From positions 1 through 13,060 of the forward strand of contig JAXHUK010000107.1 of assembly GCA_034189725.1 (NCBI GenBank): DNA of 13,060 bases. Reading direction: 5' to 3'. The notes beneath the pieces were generated by a model that made no database searches, was not told where the DNA came from, and saw only the letters and a list, made by a program, of their open reading frames with translations. Both the position numbers and the translations under genes were made by a program. This document shows positions 1 through 7,100 of this stretch, one piece after another (positions within the stretch are counted from its first letter, which is position 1; the number at the start of each line of letters is the position of its first letter). Origin of the DNA: JAXHUK01 sp034189725. Lineage in GTDB: Bacteria; Chloroflexota; Dehalococcoidia; SZUA-161.

Positions 1-138
1 CAAATCAAACGTCAGCTCAAGGACGACCTCATGAGCTTCTCGGTACCGTTCTCAATGTTCCAGGAGATGGAAGCAAATATCCCCGGAAGCTTCCTGGAGC
101 GAAACTCCTGGAAAGCACTCATGAAGTTGAAACGATAA
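1..138 (+). CDS. C-terminal end of an unidentified protein (possibly DUF169-like)
   Basis: The frame opens at base 1 and stays open for 45 codons to a TAA at 136-138, so only the C terminus is present. The visible end contains FSVPFSMFQEMEANIPGSFL and then a Trp-containing tail rich in Lys. A hydrophobic strand, an amphipathic 'MFQEME' helix and a closing 'SWKAL' helix resemble what I remember of DUF169 C termini, but that is a weak recollection and not a firm call. It has no signal peptide or membrane segment in the visible part. It converges on the minus-strand gene that follows with only 9 bases between the two stops, so the two transcripts almost certainly overlap. I see no hairpin with a T-run in that gap. 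Confidence 0.55.
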   Translation, partial: QIKRQLKDDLMSFSVPFSMFQEMEANIPGSFLERNSWKALMKLKR

Positions 139-147
139 GCGCTCATT

Positions 148-597
148 TCACGTGAGGTCCTTCAGCGATGCTTTGATCATCTGACTCACGATTGCCTTAC
201 TGATGAATCCTTTGGCCACTGCATCCGCGAAGTCCAGCCTGTCGAAATACAGACGCAGGCTCTTGACCTTATAGTTCTCGTACACAAGTACCTCCGCCTG
301 CTTCGATTCGACTTCATGACCATCCTGCAATCTTCCCTTTAAGACGAACTCCTCAAAAAACGTATCACCTTCTACCATTATGGTTATTGGCAGAAGCTTG
401 ACCGTGTTCAGATGTCCATAGAGCCAATCGAGCCACCTCCTTGCCCCCTCCTTCCCCACCAGCTTCACTCCGAGAAGCTCGATCTCGCAATCATCGGAAA
501 AATAGGTCAGCACGAGCTCTGTGTCCCTGGCTTCCAACGCGTTATCCAGACCCATCGCAACCTTGCGAATCTGTGCAGACGATAAGCTGGCTTCCAT
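148..597 (-). CDS. SnoaL/NTF2-like fold protein
   Basis: This is a 149-residue soluble protein with the NTF2/SnoaL pattern: an N-terminal helix with 'LDNALEARDTELVLTYFSDD', then 'ELLGVKLVGKEGARRWLDWL', then four or five alternating beta strands. Length fits the family (120-150 residues). Members are small cone-shaped barrels used as ketosteroid-isomerase-like enzymes, cyclases or ligand binders, so the fold does not give the reaction. The C-terminal helix (about residues 125-149) is longer than usual. The start ATG at 597 follows AAGGAGGG (minus strand, 601-608), a strong but closely spaced ribosome binding site. The stop codon of the upstream fxsA-like gene (607-609) lies at the edge of that site, so the two genes are probably one transcript with coupled translation. 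The substrate is unknown. Confidence 0.8.
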   Translation of the reverse strand: MEASLSSAQIRKVAMGLDNALEARDTELVLTYFSDDCEIELLGVKLVGKEGARRWLDWLYGHLNTVKLLPITIMVEGDTFFEEFVLKGRLQDGHEVESKQAEVLVYENYKVKSLRLYFDRLDFADAVAKGFISKAIVSQMIKASLKDLT

Positions 598-606
598 AAT
601 CCCTCC

Positions 607-1002
607 TTATCGCATTTGCCAGTAGTGGATCTCTCCGCGCTCGATCCGCCGCCGTATCAGACCGAGAAGCCACACCCTCATGACACGCCTCGTTTGTGGG
701 ATCAGCAGCGTGAATCCGAGGGCATCCGTAACGATCCCCGGCGTAAGCAGCAGCAGGCCGCCCACGAGAATCAAGGCCCCTTCAAAGAGCTCGTTGGAGG
801 GAATTTCCCCACGCCCGACACTGCTCTGAATCCGGTAGACTGTAGCCATGCCCTGACTTCTCGCCAGATAGGCCCCGATGATGCCCGTTATCACCACAAT
901 GAGTATGGTATACCATACCCCTATGATCGTTCCCAAATAGATGAGCAGCGCCAGCTCAACGAGCGGCGTAATAACAAATACGAGCACTAACCTGACAAAC
1001 AT
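607..1002 (-). CDS. fxsA: FxsA-family membrane protein
   Basis: This 131-residue protein has the FxsA pattern: an N-terminal hydrophobic segment with the conserved 'TPLVELALLIYLG' (Pro and Glu inside the membrane span), a second span 'GVWYTILIVVITGIIGAYLA' followed by 'RSQG', a polar loop with 'EIPSNELFEGALILVGGLLLLTPG', and a last hydrophobic stretch. The tail is Arg-rich ('RRVMRVWLLGLIRRRIERG'), so it is probably cytoplasmic. FxsA of E. coli is an inner-membrane protein whose overproduction relieves F-plasmid exclusion of phage T7; its normal job is not known. Length matches the family core without the long acidic tail of E. coli FxsA. The start at 1002 gives the standard family N terminus, although the nearest ribosome binding sequence (GGGGAGGAG) is unusually far away, about 15 bases. 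It is first in a two-gene unit with the SnoaL-like gene. Confidence 0.88.
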   Translation of the reverse strand: MFVRLVLVFVITPLVELALLIYLGTIIGVWYTILIVVITGIIGAYLARSQGMATVYRIQSSVGRGEIPSNELFEGALILVGGLLLLTPGIVTDALGFTLLIPQTRRVMRVWLLGLIRRRIERGEIHYWQMR

Positions 1003-1088
1003 TGTATCTCGCTTGCTCCTCCCCGGTCCTTTTCCTCATCTCCGCGGCATAGTTACTTGAGTACTTTATATCCATACCTGCTACTTCT

Positions 1089-1094
1089 ATTATA
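1089..1094 (-). promoter_or_regulatory. Candidate -10 box for the fxsA unit
   Basis: On the minus strand this reads TATAAT, a perfect -10 hexamer about 90 bases before the fxsA start. There is no good -35 at 16-18 bases (AAGCAT at 17), so an activator or a different promoter may be used. Confidence 0.3.
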
Positions 1095-1182
1095 CCGTAT
1101 CTGATAAAATCATGCTTCTTTCACTCATGCATGCAGCGAACTACCCCCGCACGGTATTAATTCGAATGCTATCATCGTGTAT

Positions 1183-1211
1183 TTGACAAGTTTTCCCCTT
1201 TTAGGTAATAT
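1183..1211 (+). promoter_or_regulatory. Sigma-70-type promoter of the hydratase operon
   Basis: TTGACA (1183-1188) is followed by a 17-base spacer and TAATAT (1206-1211): a perfect -35 and a -10 with four or five matches depending on weighting. Transcription would start near 1218, giving a leader of about 100 bases before the ATG at 1317. Confidence 0.7.
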
Positions 1212-1243
1212 TCAGCTAATAAAAATGGCTAGCACATAGCTAT

Positions 1244-1289
1244 AAGAGGAGGTGAATACAGGATAGATAACAGGTTCTTGATTATCTAA
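1244..1289 (+). promoter_or_regulatory. Leader with orphan Shine-Dalgarno and AT-rich hairpin
   Basis: AAGAGGAGGTGA (1244-1255) contains a nine-base perfect match to the 16S rRNA 3' end, but no ATG, GTG or TTG follows at a usable distance. A 7-bp inverted repeat, TAGATAA (1264-1270) and TTATCTA (1282-1288) with an 11-base loop, follows it. The true ribosome binding site of the next gene (AGGAGG, 1304-1309) comes after that. Confidence 0.4.
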
Positions 1290-1316
1290 GTCGTAAGAAG
1301 GAAAGGAGGAACAACG

Positions 1317-1853
1317 ATGTTCGGAAGCGCAAAGAGCTTTGATGAAACTGAAGCTTGGATCGGCAAGGAATTGGTTGACGAGCCCCAGCCAGGGGTTGAC
1401 GTAGTCGAGGCTGGATGGATCAGGAGGCGCTGTGAGACCCTCGAATTTAGTTGTCCTATTCATGAGGATGAAAAAGCAGCGAAGGAAGCGGGCTTTGATG
1501 GTATTGTAGCGCCAGACACCATGATCTGGAGCTTCTTACAGCCAGCCTATTGGAAAGCGGGTGATCCTGAGACAAAGAAAGAGGATCCTCCGAAGTTCCC
1601 CCCCATGGTCATGATGAAGGTGCCGATGCCTGGGGTTGCGGGCTTTGCCACCGATATCGAAGTCGAATGGTTCAAACCAATGTATGTTGGCGATCGCCTT
1701 ATTCTATCAAGTGCCAAGCTGATAAACCTTAACCGAAAGAAAACCAGGGTAGGCGATGGTGCATTCATGATGTTTGAGCAGACTATAACCAACCAAAAGG
1801 GAGAAAAAGTGGCAGTAGCCAAGTTAGGCTTATTTAACTTCAATCCTGCCTGA
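1317..1853 (+). CDS. FAS1-like dehydratase-domain / MaoC N-type hydratase subunit
   Basis: This 178-residue hot-dog-fold protein is of the MaoC_dehydrat_N (FAS1-like dehydratase) type. The diagnostic stretch is 'CPIHEDEKAAKEAGFDGIVA' (residues 46-65) followed by 'PDTM', then 'IEVEWFKPMYVGDRL' and, near the end, 'TNQKGEKVAVAK'. In MaoC hydratases the active pair is Asp and His five residues apart. Here His49 is kept but the Asp position is Phe44, so this subunit probably lacks full activity by itself. It pairs with the next gene, as HadA or HadC pairs with HadB in mycobacteria, where one subunit supplies the dyad and the other the substrate pocket. The likely reaction is reversible hydration of a 2-enoyl-CoA or similar thioester; the acyl chain is unknown. 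The start ATG has AGGAGG seven bases upstream. Confidence 0.85.
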   Translation: MFGSAKSFDETEAWIGKELVDEPQPGVDVVEAGWIRRRCETLEFSCPIHEDEKAAKEAGFDGIVAPDTMIWSFLQPAYWKAGDPETKKEDPPKFPPMVMMKVPMPGVAGFATDIEVEWFKPMYVGDRLILSSAKLINLNRKKTRVGDGAFMMFEQTITNQKGEKVAVAKLGLFNFNPA

Positions 1854-1877
1854 TGCTAAAAAAGAGGAGGTGCAACC

Positions 1878-2321
1878 ATGGTAGACTGGAGTAAGCAGCT
1901 TTATTGGGAAGATGTTAAGGTTGATGATGAAATTCCCGCAATAGCTAATGGTATTACCATACAGCGTCTGGTAATGGAGGCTGGAGCCAACCGTGACTTC
2001 GCTCCCATTCACCATAATCGGGAAATTGCGCAAGGTCAGGGTGCCCCTGATATGTACGCCAATAATATGTTCATTCAGGGAATGTTGGAGCGCATGATCC
2101 GGGAATACATTGGGGCCAAAGGTCGCTTGCGCAAGCTGGGACCATTCCGAATGGGAATATTCAACTGTGCCGGAGATACGGTAACAACCAAGGGGAAAGT
2201 GGTCAATAAGATAGAGCAGAATGGGGAGAAACTGGTAGAACTACAGGTCTGGTGCGAAAACTCGCAGGGTATAAGTGTTGGGCCATCACCAGCAGTAGTT
2301 AGCCTGCCCTCAAAGGGCTAA
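1878..2321 (+). CDS. MaoC-like (R)-hydratase catalytic subunit
   Basis: This 147-residue single-domain MaoC-like hot-dog protein starts 24 bases after the previous stop, behind GAGGAGG (1864-1870), so both genes are clearly one operon. The segment 'ANRDFAPIHHN' (residues 37-47) carries the Asp40/His45 pair expected for the catalytic dyad of (R)-specific enoyl-CoA hydratases. It is followed by 'GAPDMYANNMFIQGMLERM' and 'GPFRMGIFNCAGDTVTTKGKV', the usual substrate-tunnel and strand motifs. Together with the partner subunit it should form a heteromeric hydratase or dehydratase acting on CoA or carrier thioesters. No acyl-CoA dehydrogenase, thiolase or CoA ligase lies in the window, so the pathway cannot be assigned. 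HadAB-like enzymes of fatty-acid synthesis and ChsH1/H2-like enzymes of side-chain degradation are both possible models. Confidence 0.88.
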   Translation: MVDWSKQLYWEDVKVDDEIPAIANGITIQRLVMEAGANRDFAPIHHNREIAQGQGAPDMYANNMFIQGMLERMIREYIGAKGRLRKLGPFRMGIFNCAGDTVTTKGKVVNKIEQNGEKLVELQVWCENSQGISVGPSPAVVSLPSKG

Positions 2322-2343
2322 TACCTCATTTCCGACGTTAAAA

Positions 2344-2372
2344 TTGATTGTATCGCGGTTTAGGTATATAAT
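2344..2372 (+). promoter_or_regulatory. Sigma-70-type promoter of the coaE operon
   Basis: TTGATT (2344-2349), a 17-base spacer, and TATAAT (2367-2372) form a strong promoter. The start point would be near 2379, only about 10 bases before the hairpin at 2389, which places that hairpin at the 5' end of the coaE message. Confidence 0.65.
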
Positions 2373-2388
2373 TTAAGACAGACCATAG

Positions 2389-2419
2389 GAGCCTCTCGGT
2401 CAGTACAGTCGAGAGGCTC
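2389..2419 (+). promoter_or_regulatory. Perfect 10-bp hairpin in the coaE leader
   Basis: GAGCCTCTCG (2389-2398) pairs exactly with CGAGAGGCTC (2410-2419) across an 11-base loop; a G-U pair can extend it by one. No T-run follows (the next bases are TGTTGTGG), so it is a poor intrinsic terminator for the hydratase operon. It may act as a 5' stabilising stem, an RNA-binding site or part of an attenuator. The remaining leader to 2513 also has a small AT hairpin (TTGTTT 2440-2445 with AAACAA 2451-2456) and a tandem CCGTACT (2464-2477). Confidence 0.5.
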
Positions 2420-2513
2420 TGTTGTGGTAGGAAGTGTAATTGTTTCTCTTAAACAACTCCATACCGTACTCCGTACTATAAGCAGAGGACTCTAAAAAAG
2501 AGGAATACAAGAA

Positions 2514-3122
2514 GTGATAGTAATTGGTCTTACAGGGGGAATTCTCAGCGGTAAGAGCACCATTTCCAAGATGCTCAGTGAGAGGGGTGCCGTAATAATA
2601 GACGCCGATAAAGTCGGCCATGAGGCATACATACCGCATACTCAGGTATGGCAGGAAGTAACTAACGCCTTTGGCAAAGAAATATTGACTGAAAATGAGG
2701 AAATCGATCGCAAGAAACTCGGTGAGATCGTTTTCAAAGACCCCCAGGCCCTGGCTCGTTTGAACGGGATAATGCACCCGCGAATGCATGACATGTTGAG
2801 AGAAAGGGTTGAGAAGCTTCAGAGCGCAAATTCTAATGTCATAGTTATTGAAGCAGCTATACTCATCGAAGCTAAATGGACCGATCTTGTCGATGAGGTA
2901 TGGGTTGTCATAGCTCCGGAAGAAGCGGTTATTCAGCGCCTTCAAAACAGGAGTGGCCTCAGTGAAGAGCAAGCGAGGGCTCGTATCCGTTCACAGCTTT
3001 CCAACGATGAGAGAGCAAGCCATGCTGACATAGTAATTGATACCAACTGCACCTTAGCAGAGGTTGAAGATAAAGTTGGGATACTTTGGGAGAAACTCAC
3101 GTCGAAAGCCAATGAAGGGTAG
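2514..3122 (+). CDS. coaE: Dephospho-CoA kinase
   Basis: This 202-residue cytoplasmic enzyme phosphorylates the ribose 3'-hydroxyl of dephospho-CoA with ATP, the last step of coenzyme A synthesis. It opens with 'MIVIGLTGGILSGKST', a P-loop (GGILSGKS, residues 8-15), then the family 'DADKVGHEAY' at about residues 30-39. 'RKKLGEIVFKDPQALARLNGIMHP' (about 66-89) is the diagnostic CoaE block. 'VIEAAILIEAKW' and the lid 'QNRSGLSEEQARARIRSQLS' follow, with 'ADIVIDTNCTLAEVEDKV' at the end. Length is normal. The start is GTG, with GAGG about 11 bases upstream, because the P-loop must lie this near the N terminus. In the P-loop, Ile-Leu replaces the common Ile-Ala before Ser-Gly-Lys-Ser. The ATPase gene starts six bases after this stop, so the two are co-transcribed. 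Confidence 0.96.
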   Translation: MIVIGLTGGILSGKSTISKMLSERGAVIIDADKVGHEAYIPHTQVWQEVTNAFGKEILTENEEIDRKKLGEIVFKDPQALARLNGIMHPRMHDMLRERVEKLQSANSNVIVIEAAILIEAKWTDLVDEVWVVIAPEEAVIQRLQNRSGLSEEQARARIRSQLSNDERASHADIVIDTNCTLAEVEDKVGILWEKLTSKANEG

Positions 3123-3128
3123 GTTACT

Positions 3129-4028
3129 ATGTCCATTCAAGGCACCGGAAAGCCTTATCGAGAACACATAATAGAAGAATACGTTATACAAGAGGAGCCT
3201 TATTACTTGCCCCTGAGCGACGAGGTCGAGGTGTTTGAAGCCGCCTATGCTCAAAAGATACCGGTAATATTCAAAGGCCCGACAGGATGCGGTAAGACGA
3301 GATTCGTGGAATACATGGCTTATAAGCTCAGCAAACCGCTAACCGTGATAAAGCCCGCTGATGGGCCGGAGCATTCTGACCAGGAGAAGAAAGGGATACC
3401 GCTGGTTACTATTGCCTGCCACGAGGACTTAAGTGCAAACGACCTTGTGGGACGATACTTGCTGGAGGATGAATCCACAAAGTGGCTCGATGGGCCGTTA
3501 ACAAGGGCAGTAAAGGCCGGCGGCATTTGCTATCTCGACGAGGTGGTAGAAGCACGAAAAGATACCACAGTCCTCATTCACCCTCTCACAGATCATCGTC
3601 GTGTTTTACCCGTGGAGAAAAAGGGACAAATTATAGAGGCCGGCGACGGTTTCCTTCTGGTGATCTCGTATAACCCTGGATATCAAAGCGCACTCAAAGA
3701 TATCAAGCAAAGCACCCGCCAAAGGTTCATTGCTATCGAGTTCGATTACCCGCCACGAGAAGCAGAAAGGGATATTATAGCGCACGAGAGCAGTGTTTCT
3801 CCAGATACGGCGTGGCAACTGGCAAAACTTGGCGAGAAGGTGAGAAACCTCAAAGAACATGGCCTCGAAGAGGGCGTATCGACACGCCTCTTAATCTACG
3901 CTGCTCGCCTTATCCATCAAGGCATTTCACCGAGAAGAGCCTGTCAGGTAGCTATAGTATGGGCACTCGCCGATGATACCGAGGTGCAGCGCAGTATTGA
4001 GGAGCTTGTTTCTACTATTTTTGAATGA
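3129..4028 (+). CDS. CbbQ/NirQ/NorQ-type MoxR AAA+ ATPase
   Basis: This 299-residue AAA+ ATPase is closest to NorQ/CbbQ. Walker A is GPTGCGKT (residues 50-57). 'ACHEDLSANDLVGRYLL' (96-112) and 'WLDGPLTRAVKAGG' lead to Walker B 'ICYLDE' (133-138). Then come 'VVEARKDTTVLIHPLTDHRR', sensor 1 'VISYNPGYQS' (178-187), and the arginine region 'STRQRF' (195-200). A CbbQ C-terminal domain closes it ('STRLLIYAARLIHQGISPRR'). Such ATPases form rings that work with a VWA partner to remodel or metallate a client enzyme; the partner here is the next gene. Between the Walker A helix and 'PLVTIACHEDL' there is about 22 residues of extra sequence (roughly 68-89) that remembered NorQ sequences lack. The ribosome binding site overlaps the coaE stop. 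There is no rubisco or nitric-oxide reductase in the window, so the specific family name is left open. Confidence 0.93.
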   Translation: MSIQGTGKPYREHIIEEYVIQEEPYYLPLSDEVEVFEAAYAQKIPVIFKGPTGCGKTRFVEYMAYKLSKPLTVIKPADGPEHSDQEKKGIPLVTIACHEDLSANDLVGRYLLEDESTKWLDGPLTRAVKAGGICYLDEVVEARKDTTVLIHPLTDHRRVLPVEKKGQIIEAGDGFLLVISYNPGYQSALKDIKQSTRQRFIAIEFDYPPREAERDIIAHESSVSPDTAWQLAKLGEKVRNLKEHGLEEGVSTRLLIYAARLIHQGISPRRACQVAIVWALADDTEVQRSIEELVSTIFE

Positions 4029-4049
4029 ATGTAGTTTAGCAAAAAAATC

Positions 4050-4114
4050 TTTGAGACGCATACCACTGGCAAGATGAAAGAGATATATTCAGCATCGTAC
4101 ATCCCCGTCTCAAG
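4050..4114 (+). repeat. Inverted repeat in the ATPase-VWA gap
   Basis: TTGAGACG (4051-4058) and CGTCTCAA (4106-4113) are exact inverted copies enclosing 47 bases; a U-G pair can extend the stem by one. It ends 12 bases before the start of the VWA gene, which has no clear Shine-Dalgarno sequence, so folding here could affect its translation. Confidence 0.4.
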
Positions 4115-4126
4115 ACAAGTGTCGAA

Positions 4127-7100
4127 ATGAATGACAAGACATTTCCCCATGTGGAAAGAGAACTCGCGCAATTCTCCGCAGCTATCCTCACCGAATTTCA
4201 AAATGCTGCTCCGGTAGTGAGAAACCGCCTTTCATCAGAGGATTTTATTGATTGGGCTGAAGAAGGGCTTACCATCGCCAAGCTGTCTTTTCGCACATGG
4301 GAAGCAGCCTCAGAATATTTCAAGGCAAGTACCAGGGTTGTTGAGAGGCTTTCAGCAGTTGATTTACATTCCTGGGCGAAACAGGGGGAAATGCTGGCAC
4401 GTGAATCCTCAGTTATGGCCTCCGCGTACTTCCGCGCCAGTTCCGAAACTCTCTATTACCTGCCTCCCCAAAAGCTTGAGGACTGGGTCCGAATCGGCAA
4501 GAATCTCTCCAGAGATACCTGGCGGTCCAACTCCCTCTGCTCTAAATTCTTTGAGTCTAGTCCAAAGTTACTTCGCTACCTAAGCTTTGATGACGTTGAG
4601 CAGTTTACAGCGTTCCTTAAGAACCTGGCCGAGATATCATATGATTTGTGCACTGACTATCTGGATATGGCAAAGGAAGTTTTTCCGGGAATCGAAAAGC
4701 AGGATAGAAAGCCATTTCTTGACCTGGCTATGCTGTTGTCTGAGCTAAACCTGGAGGATACAAAGGCCTTCTTTGGGCAGGGGCCGAGGCTTCTATCCCG
4801 AATCGATCAGGATGAGAGAAAGAGATTCCTGTCGATAGTATCCATGCTTGCAACATCGAACGGAGCACAGCCATTTGTCTTCCTTTTCGATGGGTCCCAG
4901 GCAATGGGAGAATTGGACAGGACAATCCATAGCCGCATTCTAGATATGCACCAGGAATTATTCATTATCTCCCAAACTGCTTCCGTCGATTTCGTTAAGA
5001 GCGCCCCCTATGTGGTGGGAAGGATCGGTTTATCAGGTTTGAATCACTGGTTTGAGGAGGGAAGAAGCACTATAGAGAGAAGAGAGGAGTCAGGAGAAGC
5101 ATTCTTCCGCCTTGAATCAGCTATAGGAGATGCAATTATCGAGCGCCTGTCATCTCGGGTAGAGTTGGAGCAGATCAGGGAGATACTGCGCATGTACTCA
5201 CGGGCGCTCACGGGAAGAAATACTCAAATGCGCTCTACGGAGAAACTCACGGAGAAGGGCATAGGGTGGACATCCGTAGAGATGCCCTCTACTGAAGGTA
5301 CGGCTATTTATCTGCCACCTTGCATCGATAGGTATGATACCAAGGAACAGAATTTCGCCTGGTATAAAGTAGTAGCGACGCATCAGGCAGGACACCTGGA
5401 ATTTGATAGCTTCGAGTTCTGCTTCGATACAGAGGCTTCACTGTTCTCCAATCAACGACGTCAGCTTGACAGCGAGATGAACAGTAGCATTACGGATATG
5501 GAGAGATTCTTCGATCTTTTCGCAGACCGCAGGCTTGCCACTGACATATTCGCCGCTGTTGAGGATAGCAGGGTGGACTTCCTGTTGAAACAAGAGTACG
5601 CTGGCATCAGACGTTCTTATGAACAGGTTCAGCGCGAAGCCTTAAAGCAAAGGCCTGCTCTCCAGACCATGCCTTTGAGGGAAGCCCTCGTCGAGTTTAT
5701 CATCCAGATGAGCCTCGGCGATGTCACCTCTATTTCATTTCCCGCTGCATTCAAACGTGAACTCAGATCTGTATTTCAGATTAGTAACAGGGTAAAATCA
5801 CCACAGGCTACCGTCGAAGACTCTGCCGAGGCCACGATTCGGCTTTATTCTATCCTGATACAGGTCACTAATGTTATGTATGATGGTGAATGGCGGCTTA
5901 TCGAACTAAGCGATCTTGCTTTGAGCGACGATGCTCTGAGAATTATCTTTGAGGGAATCCCTCAAGCTGGAATACCGGAGGAAGATGACGTTGTCTACCA
6001 AAGTCCTCCACAGGTGGATTACCGCGGTGAGTTTAAGCCCGAGATCATTCAACTGCTCACGAAATTGAAGCAGGACAACTCCAAGAATGATGCTGCTCCT
6101 GCCTCACCACTCTCACAGGAGGAACTCAAAGCGCTGGTGGAGAAAAGCGTCGAGATCGATCTCGCTGCTATGTTAGCCGGTGACATTGCCTCATCGATGG
6201 GTCTCTTCCTGAGCAATATCATGGATGAGATCTATCAGAGTCCGCCCTGTATTGCCGAGGATGGAACAATCATTGTAGATGTCGAGGATGATGATGACGA
6301 TGGCAGGTCACTCGACGAAGAACTTGACTTCTTATACGATGAGTGGGATTTCCGTGCTTGTGACTACAAGCCCAGATGGTGCTGCGTTCGGGAAAAAGTA
6401 CCATCACAGGGTAGTACCGACTTTTTCGAAGACACACTCAAGAACAATGCCCGTCTTGCTGCCCAGATAAAACGGCAATTTGAGCTCGTATCGCCAGAGT
6501 TGTTCAAGAAGATAAAGAAGCTCCGCGACGGCGATGACCTGGACCTCGATGCAGTGATCGAGGCCATGGTTGAAAAAAAGATAGGTATTCCGCCTTGTGA
6601 GAATATATACTGGCGAAGAAACAAAATAGAACGGGATGTCTCCGTAATATTCCTCCTTGATATCAGTGCTTCTACCTCCGAGGCCATCGAGGAATCCAAA
6701 AACATTATGTATGATGAGTGGGATTTCAAGGACATCAAGGAATACATGGCATGGCTACGGGCACAAACGCTGGAACGCCATAAAAATCAGGCTAGGAAGA
6801 TTATTGACGTGGAAAAGGAGAGCCTGGTTTTATTAATGGGAGCACTGGAGACTATCGGCGATGAGTACGGAATCTATGGCTTCTCAGGACACGGCAGGGA
6901 GAATGTAGAATTCTATGTCATAAAAGGTATCAATGAAACATTTTCAGACAAAGTGAAAAAGAGGATCGATGGGCTAACACCGCTTCATGCTACCAGAATG
7001 GGCCCGGCTATCAGACATGCGACCTCAAAGCTTGCAGCCCAAAGCTCCAGGACTAAGATTTTGTTCCTCATAAGTGACGGTCGTCCTCAAGATCAGGGTT

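Larger units (their letters stand above)
1003..1316. other. Divergent intergenic region
   Basis: This gene-free stretch separates the minus-strand fxsA unit from the plus-strand hydratase operon. It holds a TATAAT-like -10 for the minus strand near 1089, a near-consensus plus-strand promoter at 1183-1211, and a roughly 100-base leader with an extra Shine-Dalgarno sequence. No RNA gene or terminator was recognised. Confidence 0.6.

Noticed and set aside
616..990. A 124-codon plus-strand frame over the FxsA gene
   Set aside because: The minus strand encodes a clear FxsA membrane protein; the plus product is a polar, motif-free shadow.
2400..2972. A 190-codon frame on the minus strand over coaE
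   Set aside because: It lies opposite a certain coaE, its product has no recognisable motif and looks like a shadow translation.
4074..4130. An 18-codon frame just before the VWA gene
   Set aside because: It has no ribosome binding site and no recognisable sequence, so it is kept only as part of the finding on this gap and not as a gene.
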